This document shows positions 1 through 6,499 of a stretch of DNA of 64,000 nt, one piece after another. Below the pieces are notes generated by a model that was not told the origin of the DNA, made no database searches, and saw nothing but the letters and a program-made list of their open reading frames with translations. Position 1 is the first letter of the stretch. Every line of letters starts with the position of its first letter. This stretch comes from MW101C3 sp943367595. Lineage in GTDB: Bacteria; Cyanobacteriota; Cyanobacteriia; PCC-6307; Cyanobiaceae. The stretch is taken from contig CALRJS020000012.1 of NCBI GenBank assembly GCA_943367595.1, positions 1 to 64,000 of the forward strand. The letters run 5' to 3'. Both the position numbers and the translations under genes were made by a program.

Positions 1-696
1 CTTGAGGAAGTGGCGTTGTATGGCGAGGCTATCGTCCGCAGGATCTACGGTGACTTCACAGCACCAGCGAGTGGTTCCTGGAAAACTTTCCTCAACAAGC
101 ACTCAATCAAAGCAGTTCAACAGTTTGCTTACACTGTGGGAAAGAACGCTACCGATAGCACGATGATAATTGATGCGATGGATCTCCTCTATACACGAAG
201 ACTCGATGGCTTCTGCTTAGTGACTAGTGACAGCGACTTTACAGGTCTTGCTGTTCGATTGCGTGAGGAAGGCCTATTGGTTTATAGCTTTGGAGAGAAG
301 AAGACTCCAGAGGCATTTAGAAATGCCTGCCACAAGTTCATCTTCACAGAGGTTCTTCGCCCAGCCTCAAAGAAGTCTCATCCAGCGAGCTCATCAGCTC
401 CTACTGTCGCTCCTGCATTGAAGCAGTCGTCTGGACCCGCAGTAGTGCCTGAGATTCCCGCTGCCTTTTTGATGGAGGCGCTTACTAAGTCAGTAGATGA
501 GACTGGATGGTCGCATCTCGGCACATTTGGAAGTTATCTGCAGAAGATACAGCCAGACTTTGATACTCGCATCTACGGCTTTAAGAAGCTTTCTGATCTA
601 GTTAAGGGGAATCAGCATATCTTCCAGACTCAAGAAAGAGATGGTCCCGGCGGGCATCACAAGGTTCTCTATGTGCGAGCAAAGAATGATGTCTAA
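1..696 (+). CDS. NYN domain / OST-HTH (LOTUS) protein, 5' end off the window
   Basis: The reading frame is open from base 1, and the residues before the first GTG at 10 (LEEVALYGEA) already fit a NYN fold, so the true start lies outside the window. Residues 1-115 resemble the NYN (LabA/DUF88) PIN-like nuclease family: IDAMDLLY and the acidic VTSDSDF segment are typical metal-binding strands. A Pro/Ser/Ala linker follows. The last 75 residues (FLMEALTKSVDE to KVLYVRAK) resemble an OST-HTH/LOTUS RNA-binding domain. This pairing is common in bacterial proteins thought to act on RNA. The TAA stop (694-696) lies inside the first core site of the downstream attC, typical of a cassette gene. Function is inferred from domains only. 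Confidence 0.82.
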   Translation, partial: LEEVALYGEAIVRRIYGDFTAPASGSWKTFLNKHSIKAVQQFAYTVGKNATDSTMIIDAMDLLYTRRLDGFCLVTSDSDFTGLAVRLREEGLLVYSFGEKKTPEAFRNACHKFIFTEVLRPASKKSHPASSSAPTVAPALKQSSGPAVVPEIPAAFLMEALTKSVDETGWSHLGTFGSYLQKIQPDFDTRIYGFKKLSDLVKGNQHIFQTQERDGPGGHHKVLYVRAKNDV

Positions 697-777
697 CATC
701 CAGATGCAGACGTCGGGAGCAGGAAGCTCTTCTTTTCCCATCAGGCTCCGGCCAGCTTCTGATCTGGAGCGTTATGC
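691..777 (+). other. attC-like integron recombination site 1
   Basis: The core GTCTAAC (691-697) and the partner core GTTATGC (771-777) enclose 87 bases. The arms pair: ATCCAGATGCAGA after the left core is the complement of TTCTGATCTGGA before the right core, with one unpaired base, as in true attC sites. The preceding gene's stop codon sits inside the left core, and an ATG (774-776) lies in the right core. Confidence 0.8.
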
Positions 778-1337
778 CGATCTAACCTGAGCCAGACCTC
801 AAGCGAGACTTAGTCGCACCACTTCTCGCCAACGACTTCGAGATTGTTCCCGAAGCGGAGGGACATTGGCCACTAGACGGGTCTAAGTGTCTCCTAGACT
901 TTCTGTTAAGGCCAAAGGCTCACATTGTTGAAATGGGCTTCCGAGCGGCCGCATTTGGTGTCGAAGTCAAGTCCCCGATATCATCGGAAAGCGTCAAGAA
1001 ACTCTTGGACTGCGTCCTGCAGTCTTACACATATACACTCTGCGAGTTCTCTGGCGTGAGGCCCGACTTTGTCCTAATATATCCCGAGGTACAAAGTTTC
1101 TTCGATTACGACTTCCAAAAGAAATCCAAAGGAGCCGAAGGGAGTAAGTACAAGACTGAGGAAGTCAAGATCGTGCGTCGGATCATGCAGCGCGCAAATG
1201 TTGGCGAGCTTGCCATGTCTGAACATAACCGCTACGAGATTCGGTTCGCGGCGAGTCGATACTTTGATCCGATTCGCGGTCAAACGCGCGTGGAGAATCT
1301 TGGGACGACGCGACGTGTTGGTTCTCGTAAACTATAA
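774..1337 (+). pseudogene. PD-(D/E)xK nuclease-like cassette gene with stop at codon 4
   Basis: An ATG inside the attC core (774) opens a frame MPI followed by TAA (783-785), then runs open to 1337. The codons after the stop still read as protein (PEPDLKRDLVAPLLANDF, then CLLDF and FGVEVKSP). LLDF followed by VEVK fits the D...(D/E)xK signature of restriction-like nucleases. From the first later ATG (933) only 134 residues remain, and that start would drop the LLDF aspartate while keeping VEVK. No ATG, GTG or TTG lies in frame between the stop and 933. I therefore read it as a cassette gene recently inactivated by a nonsense codon, or one with an unusual start. Assignment to the PD-(D/E)xK superfamily is by motif only, and the substrate is unknown. 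Confidence 0.55.
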
Positions 1338-1377
1338 GCGAAACCATTCAGCAAGCTGACTATGCTTGGAAGCTGCG

Positions 1378-1464
1378 GCATAACATCAAGATCCAGCGGC
1401 CGGGGTCAAAGATGCCTGATGAAAGCACTGGGCTGCTTCCCGCCGCTGATCTTGAGCGTTAGGC
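1378..1464 (+). other. attC-like integron recombination site 2
   Basis: Core GCATAAC (1378-1384) and partner core GTTAGGC (1458-1464). The arms are strongly complementary: ATCAAGATCCAGCGGC on the left pairs with GCCGCTGATCTTGAG on the right, with an extrahelical base. This is the best-formed attC in the window. Confidence 0.88.
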
Positions 1465-1610
1465 CGATGAATGCATCGCCTCTATTCCACGCTCCGAATT
1501 TCTGAATACTGAGGTGAGCCCAACGCACGCATATGGCGTATACTCTGATTGCACCCCTTGGGCGAGTATAAGTAGCATATAACTGCAATCATCCACTCCG
1601 ACCAAAGTGC

Positions 1611-2471
1611 ATGAACATCCTCAATCCCATTCCAGCACTACGCCGAAGAATTCTCAACATTGAGAATCTTTTGCGTGAGCTAAACGAGACTAGAGATCTT
1701 CGGTTATACGACGAGACTCGAAAGGCACAACTGGCCCACCCCAATCCACTAAACGCATTCGGTAAAAAGTGTTTTTCTCAAACAGATGAAGATGGAATAA
1801 CCATCGAGATTCTTCGCAGAATTGACTGCCTTGATAACGGTACCTATGCAGAGTATGGAGTTGGTGATGGTACAGAAAATAATACCTTGATACTGGCTGC
1901 TCTAGGGTGGCGAGGCTTCTGGGTAGGTGGCGAGACTCTTCGACCGGATATCAACGAAGGGCGGGGAAGCACTTTTCAGTATGTAAAAGAATGGATTACC
2001 CTGGATAACATTCATGATATTTCGGGCCAATGTCTTCAGAGACTTGAACGAGAGTCAATTGATGTGATCTCTTTGGATTTAGATGGAAATGACATACACT
2101 TCATGCGTTCACTATTGGAAGTCGGCCACCGCCCCAAGCTATTTATAGTAGAATATAATGCAAAGTTCCCGCCTCCAGTAGAGTTTGAGATGGCTTATGA
2201 CCCCAAACACATATGGCAGGGTGATGACTATTTTGGCGCGTCGCTTACAAGCTTTGCAAGAGAGTTTCATAAGTTTAATTATCAGCTAGTCTGCTGCAAT
2301 AGCCATACAGGAGCCAACGCCTTCTTTGTAGACTCGATGTACGCTGCCCATTTCAACGACGTACCCTCTGATCTTGAGAGTATTTATGTAGGCCCAAGAT
2401 ATACTCTCTACAAAAAGTTCGGACATCCTGCTTCCATGAAGACCATCGAGAGAATCTTTAATTCACTCTAA
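1611..2471 (+). CDS. FkbM-like SAM-dependent methyltransferase (cassette gene)
   Basis: The 286-residue protein has a Rossmann-type SAM-binding segment near residue 82 (YAEYGVGDGTENNT) and an acidic strand near residue 155 (DVISLDLDGNDIHFM), as in FkbM-type methyltransferases, which are often encoded beside glycan genes. The first 50 residues are charged and probably helical. GC is about 45 percent, far below the 65-70 percent of the chromosomal genes further right, which points to transfer. It sits alone between two attC-like sites, so it forms one cassette. The start ATG at 1611 gives the whole domain. The acceptor substrate cannot be told from sequence. Confidence 0.75.
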   Translation: MNILNPIPALRRRILNIENLLRELNETRDLRLYDETRKAQLAHPNPLNAFGKKCFSQTDEDGITIEILRRIDCLDNGTYAEYGVGDGTENNTLILAALGWRGFWVGGETLRPDINEGRGSTFQYVKEWITLDNIHDISGQCLQRLERESIDVISLDLDGNDIHFMRSLLEVGHRPKLFIVEYNAKFPPPVEFEMAYDPKHIWQGDDYFGASLTSFAREFHKFNYQLVCCNSHTGANAFFVDSMYAAHFNDVPSDLESIYVGPRYTLYKKFGHPASMKTIERIFNSL

Positions 2472-2493
2472 TCTAAGTATATCTCGAGGGGGT

Positions 2494-2582
2494 GCATAAC
2501 ATTGCCATCCATCTGAGCCGCCTTCAGATACTCATTGTATTCTGCTTTCGCTGCCTGCGGCCAGGTGATGGCAGCGTTAGGA
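2494..2582 (+). other. attC-like integron recombination site 3
   Basis: Core GCATAAC (2494-2500) and partner core GTTAGGA (2576-2582). The left arm ATTGCCATC pairs with GATGGCAG on the right. The right core departs from the GTTRRRY consensus at its last base. Confidence 0.75.
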
Positions 2583-2636
2583 CCCACAAACGACGCGTAG
2601 TCGCCCCTCCCCGACTTCCCCGAGAACCTGATCCAG

Positions 2637-3092
2637 ATGGCCACACAATCAGTCCAGTCGTTAGTCGATGACATCCGACTTCTCAGCGAAACGAACCACG
2701 AGATCGTCGAAGCCGTGCGGGCCCTCGTCAAGAAGACATTCAAGTCGGCGTCGGAAGAGGTCAAGTACGGAGGAATCCTGTTCTCCTCAGGAGTACAGTT
2801 CTGTGGCGTCTTCGCCTACAAGGAACACGTATCCGTTGAATTCGGAAGCGGAGCTAAAATCAACGACGACATTGGCCTTCTTGAAGGGTCAGGCAAAGGT
2901 CGCCGTCACTTGAAGCTCAAGTCCGTCGCGGAACTCAAGGCAAGAAGCTTGCAGAGTATCTTTCCCTTGCACACCGAGCCGCAAGTGGGGCCTAACCCCT
3001 CGTTCAACCGGACCCGCTACGGCAAGCGCCATCCCCCATGTCTTCTGGCCTTGCTGCCCGGCATCAGCTTCATGGTGTTCAGCCGGTCTTGA
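2637..3092 (+). CDS. DUF1801 protein with frameshifted C-terminus
   Basis: Residues 1-100 match the DUF1801 (YdhG-like) family: KKTFKSASEEVKYGGILF and a typical GRRHLKLKSVAELKA segment. The end is odd. After ELKA the frame continues into residues that translate an attC site (GPNPSFNRTRYGKR). Adding one base near 2943-2947 restores a family-like ending (KKLAEYLSLAHRAASGA) that stops at TAA 2993-2995, inside the GCCTAAC core at 2990-2996. So the gene appears to carry a one-base deletion near its 3' end that gives about 45 foreign residues and a read-through toward the next cassette. The fold core should survive. Function of the family is poorly known. Confidence 0.7.
   Translation: MATQSVQSLVDDIRLLSETNHEIVEAVRALVKKTFKSASEEVKYGGILFSSGVQFCGVFAYKEHVSVEFGSGAKINDDIGLLEGSGKGRRHLKLKSVAELKARSLQSIFPLHTEPQVGPNPSFNRTRYGKRHPPCLLALLPGISFMVFSRS
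2990..3036 (+). other. Half attC site (left core and arm only)
   Basis: GCCTAAC (2990-2996) followed by CCCTCGTTCAACCGGACC is the left end of a well-known attC type. I find no complementary arm or GTTRRRY core before the glyoxalase gene starts at 3038, so the right half seems to have been deleted. Confidence 0.55.
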
Positions 3093-3442
3093 CCGTTGCT
3101 GATGTGGAAGCGTCGGCAAAGTACTTTGCGGACGTCTTGGGGTTCGAGATCGACTTCCTCTACGGGAGTCCGCCGGTGCACGGGAGAGTCAAGACCGGAG
3201 GTGGCTCCTATGGTCAGCCGATCTACATCCATCTCAGCCTTCCCGGAGACGATGAGCTTGGTCGTCAACCGACGGGTGAGCTGCGAATCCATGTCGGCGC
3301 AGACATAGACGGTCTTTGCCAGGCGTACCAGCAGCGGGGTGCGAACGTCGTGCAAGAACCGACCTCGGAGCCCTGGGGCCTTCGTGAGTTCGTCGTACTC
3401 GGGCCGGATGGTCATTACCTCAGGTTCTGCGCTGAGGGGTAG
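3038..3442 (+). CDS. VOC superfamily (glyoxalase/bleomycin resistance-like) protein
   Basis: The 134-residue protein has two beta-alpha-beta-beta-beta modules of the vicinal oxygen chelate fold: VQPVLTVADVEASAKYFADV in the first and LREFVVLGPDGHYLRFCAEG in the second. Members include glyoxalases, dioxygenases and drug-binding resistance proteins, and the substrate cannot be assigned here. It starts two bases after a truncated attC and 16 bases past the probable original right boundary of the previous cassette, with no obvious Shine-Dalgarno sequence. The first residues (MSSGLAARHQLHG) may therefore be partly junction-derived. Confidence 0.78.
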   Translation: MSSGLAARHQLHGVQPVLTVADVEASAKYFADVLGFEIDFLYGSPPVHGRVKTGGGSYGQPIYIHLSLPGDDELGRQPTGELRIHVGADIDGLCQAYQQRGANVVQEPTSEPWGLREFVVLGPDGHYLRFCAEG

Positions 3443-3455
3443 GGCGCGTCGTGCG

Positions 3456-3552
3456 GCCTAACCCCTCGCTCGAGCGCCGGCTGTCCAGGGCAGGCAGTCT
3501 TGCCACGGCAGGCAGTCTTCACATGGCAAGCGGCTCAGCTCGAACGCTAGAC
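3456..3552 (+). other. Degenerate attC-like site
   Basis: GCCTAAC (3456-3462) with CCCTCGCTCGAGC resembles the half site at 2990. The right end GCTAGAC (3546-3552), preceded by AGCTCGAAC, is one mismatch from GTTAGAC and only partly pairs. The middle holds a direct repeat (GGCAGGCAGTCTT twice). It probably marks the old right end of the array. Confidence 0.45.
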
Positions 3553-3818
3553 ATCCCAGAAGTGGCGAAGAAGCAGCGTGAAGCTGCTGGCTGATAGCGC
3601 ATTGGCCTCCTTCTGCAAGCCCAGGCTGCTGATCATGCAGCTGAAGAATCGTCATCAACCAGCTCATTGGAATGGCCTGCCAGAGCCATCACCAGCACGG
3701 CATGAACTCTCGGCTTACCAGGCTGAGATCAGCCCTGCCTAACGAAAGTCCAGAAGAAGTTCTCCCAAAAACAGTTAAAGTCGGAAACAGCTGATTCACC
3801 ATCACGGTCGTCACTGCC
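3553..3818. other. Intergenic region at the array/chromosome boundary
   Basis: About 265 bases with no supported gene. Two short open stretches occur but neither resembles a known protein. The last 100 bases are AT-richer (AAAAACAGTTAAAG near 3770) and probably hold the promoter for the exporter gene starting at 3819. Confidence 0.4.
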
Positions 3819-5336
3819 ATGGCTCACGACAACCCAATTGCACAGAATCATGCAGCGGGTCTTCAGGGAGAACAAGATCGCTGGTGGACCCTGGCGGCGG
3901 TCGAGTGCGGCAACTTCGTGGTGTACATGGATGGCTTCATCGTCACCCTGGCCCTGCCGGCCATGGCGCGTCAGTTTGGCGTCGGCCTCCCCGTCCTCAA
4001 GTGGGTGATCGTCGCCTACTTGCTCACCGTCACGGTCACCCTGTTGCCGGCGGGTCGGCTGGCCGACATCTGGGGACGGCGGCGCATCGTCGTCATCGGG
4101 ATGAGCGTGCTTGCACTCAGTTCCGTCCTGTGCGCGTTGGCACCCAGCGTCGGGAGCCTGATCGCCTTCCGCATCCTGCAAGGCATGGGCGGTGGCCTGG
4201 TGCTGGCCAACGTGATGGCCGAGATCACCGCCGTCTTCCCCAAGCAGGAGCGGCGCAAGGCCATGGCGGTCAATGCCTCGATCCTGGCGCTGGCCCAGGT
4301 CACGGGCCTGGTGCTCGGGGGGCTGCTGATCGGCCAGTTCGGCTGGCGCTCCCTCTTTCTCCTCATCCTGACGGTGAGCCTGGCCGGGCTGATCCTCAGC
4401 CTCCGTGTTCTCAAGGCCCGCCCCCGCAGCCAGGACCGTTCCGCCATGGACTGGACGGGCGCCGTGCTGGCCATCGTGGCCACCAGCGCCCCCTTCCTGG
4501 TGATCGAACGTCTCTCGAGCGCTGGGCTGAACCTGGCCAACCTGGCGCTGCTCATCGGCGGCATAGCGGCGCTGGTGTTGTTCCTGATCGTGGAGCGGCG
4601 CCTGCCGAAACCACTGCTGACCCTCAGCCTGTTCCGCTCGCGCGCCTTCCTGTGCGGCTCGGCGGCGGCCGCCTTCTACTTCATTGCCGCAGTGTCCTGC
4701 TATTTCCTGCTGCCCCTCTATGCGCAGCTCGTGCTGGGACGCACGCCCGTGATGGCGGGTGTGCTGGTCGTGCCGCTCTCACTGGTGCTCACGGCCACGA
4801 GTCTCACGGTCAGCGGCCTGGGCGACCGAATGGGGGCGCGGACCCTCAGCACCGCCGGGATGCTCAGCATCAGCACCGGCCTGCTCGGCCTGTCCTGGCT
4901 CGGTCCGGACGCCTCCACCGCCGCCATCGTGTGGCCCCTGGTGCTGCTGGGCATGGGCGGCGGGCTCTTTCATCCGCCCAACAACAGCGCCACCCTCAAC
5001 ACCATCCCTGCCGAGCACCTCAGTGTGGCCAACGGGTTCCTCTCGATGGCGCGCAACTTCGGCCAGGCGATCGGGGCGGCGTTGGCGGCCACGCTTCTCG
5101 CCCACGGCCTTGGAGCCGCAGGCGCTGATGGCGCCCTGGCCGGGGCCGTGGGCGCACGCCTGAGCGGACAGCCCCTGGACGCCTTTCTGGGGGCCCAGCA
5201 GTTGGCCTATCGATTGGCGGCAGCCATGGGACTGGTGGGCGCGGTGGTGTCCGTCCTGCGCGGGGCTGAACTGCCCGGGAGCACGCCGATGGGACCCAAG
5301 CCTGTCGCAACGACCAACGACGGCCGCCGGCGCTGA
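3819..5336 (+). CDS. MFS multidrug exporter, DHA2 (EmrB/QacA) family
   Basis: A 505-residue membrane protein with about 14 predicted membrane segments, the DHA2 drug:H+ antiporter layout. Motif A (GRLADIWGRRRI) lies near residue 80, after the second helix. A motif C-like glycine-rich stretch (ALAQVTGLVLGGLLIG) is near residue 155, and motif B features (RILQGMGGGLV) are near residue 120. It acts in the inner membrane, and the substrate cannot be read from sequence. It has no HlyD-type partner or TetR regulator next to it. It is the first high-GC gene after the cassette region and may be the chromosomal anchor beside the array. Confidence 0.88.
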   Translation: MAHDNPIAQNHAAGLQGEQDRWWTLAAVECGNFVVYMDGFIVTLALPAMARQFGVGLPVLKWVIVAYLLTVTVTLLPAGRLADIWGRRRIVVIGMSVLALSSVLCALAPSVGSLIAFRILQGMGGGLVLANVMAEITAVFPKQERRKAMAVNASILALAQVTGLVLGGLLIGQFGWRSLFLLILTVSLAGLILSLRVLKARPRSQDRSAMDWTGAVLAIVATSAPFLVIERLSSAGLNLANLALLIGGIAALVLFLIVERRLPKPLLTLSLFRSRAFLCGSAAAAFYFIAAVSCYFLLPLYAQLVLGRTPVMAGVLVVPLSLVLTATSLTVSGLGDRMGARTLSTAGMLSISTGLLGLSWLGPDASTAAIVWPLVLLGMGGGLFHPPNNSATLNTIPAEHLSVANGFLSMARNFGQAIGAALAATLLAHGLGAAGADGALAGAVGARLSGQPLDAFLGAQQLAYRLAAAMGLVGAVVSVLRGAELPGSTPMGPKPVATTNDGRRR

Positions 5337-5436
5337 GGCCCCACGCCTGCGGTGCCCGGATCACCGGCACTCCAGATCACGCTTCTGCGGAGGTGGCGTG
5401 TGTGTCTGGCAGCAGCGGCCCAGGTTCAAGCACGCC

Positions 5437-6309
5437 TCAGCGGCCCAGGCTCAACAGGGTGGAGCCGAGCACGAGGCCGGCGGCGGTGAGGATGTCGGGG
5501 TCGAGGGTTTCGCCGAACCACAGCAGCCCCCAGAGGGCCGCGAGCGGCACCTGCACGTAGCTGAGTGCGGTGGCGCGGGCGGCCGGCATCGTCATCAGGC
5601 CGCGGGTCAGGGCCAGCTGGCCCAGCTGGGTGAACACCCCCACCCCCAGCAGCCAGCCCCACTCCGCGGCGGTGGGCATCACCGGATGCAGCAACACCAG
5701 CGGCAGGCTGAGCGGCAGCGCCAGCAGCGGGAAATAGAACACCACCACCAGGGGGTGTTCGCTGCGGCGCAAGGCGCGCACGCTCACATAGGCCAGGGCC
5801 GACAGCAGCGCGCCGGCCAGGGCGAACAGCAGCGGCAGGGTCGGCAGGGCCGCGCCAGCCGCCACACCGGTCGCCACACCGGCCGCCGTGCCCACCGGCT
5901 GAACCAGCGCCAGGACGCCGGGATCGGTGAGCAGCAGCACGCCCAGCCAGCCGAGCGCCACCGCCAGCCACACCCGGGCGCCGGGCCGTTCGCCCAGCAG
6001 CGGCCAGGCCAGCAGGGCCGTGAAGGTGGGATGGAGGTATTGCAGCACCGTGGCCACCGCCAGGGGCAGGCCGGCGATGGCCAGGAACACGCAGTAGAGG
6101 CCGGCCGTGCCGAGCACGCCGCGGCTCACCAGCAACCCCTTGCGCTGCCCCCAGGGCGAGACACCCGCCCGCCTGAGCATCCACCAGCTGATCAGCAGGC
6201 TCACCACCGAGCGGGCCAGCACCACCTGCTCCACCGGCAACCGCCCGCCCAGCGCCTTGACGCACACCCCCATCAGGCTGAAGGCCAGGGCGCTGAGCAG
6301 CATGTCCAT
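5437..6309 (-). CDS. DMT superfamily (EamA) transporter
   Basis: About 290 residues with ten predicted membrane helices in two EamA repeats (first from LLSALAFSLMGVCVKALGG, second from LPLLFALAGALLSALAYVSVRALRR). EamA proteins export small metabolites; the substrate is unknown. The frame is open further upstream, but the first 45 residues would be non-conserved Pro/Ala-rich sequence, so I chose the ATG at 6309 just before the first helix. It is transcribed away from dnaG with about 190 bases between the starts. Confidence 0.82.
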   Translation of the reverse strand: MDMLLSALAFSLMGVCVKALGGRLPVEQVVLARSVVSLLISWWMLRRAGVSPWGQRKGLLVSRGVLGTAGLYCVFLAIAGLPLAVATVLQYLHPTFTALLAWPLLGERPGARVWLAVALGWLGVLLLTDPGVLALVQPVGTAAGVATGVAAGAALPTLPLLFALAGALLSALAYVSVRALRRSEHPLVVVFYFPLLALPLSLPLVLLHPVMPTAAEWGWLLGVGVFTQLGQLALTRGLMTMPAARATALSYVQVPLAALWGLLWFGETLDPDILTAAGLVLGSTLLSLGR

Positions 6310-6499
6310 GCCGGATCCCAGCCGAGCAGGCGCGGCGCCCGCAATCGCCGACGCTAGGCAACACCCGGCCGGCGGAGCGGTGCCTGGCTCCGGCCGAATG
6401 GTGCCTGGCGTGGGGCGGATGGTGGCAACGGCAGCTCCCCACACCTGGTGGCCTCGGGCAGAATGGGAACAAGTCAGCCCCTACCGGTAGCGCCTTTCC

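Larger units (their letters stand above)
1..3560. mobile_element. Integron gene-cassette array (no integrase in view)
   Basis: Five short single-gene units are separated by imperfect palindromes about 87-97 bases long. Their ends match integron attC core sites (RYYYAAC at one end, GTTRRRY at the other). The genes are all on the plus strand, unrelated in function and visibly lower in GC than the rest of the window, as expected of cassettes captured by an integron. Two stop codons lie inside attC core sites. No intI gene or attI site is present, so this is either the distal part of an array whose integrase lies to the left or a stranded cassette cluster. The last two units show decay (a frameshift and a lost half site). 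The sites are seen directly; mobility is inferred. Confidence 0.8.

Noticed and set aside
3533..3594. Short frame beginning MASGSARTLDIPEVAKK, resembling an antitoxin fragment
   Set aside because: Only about 20 codons, no partner toxin and no family match that I can support; it overlaps the degenerate attC.
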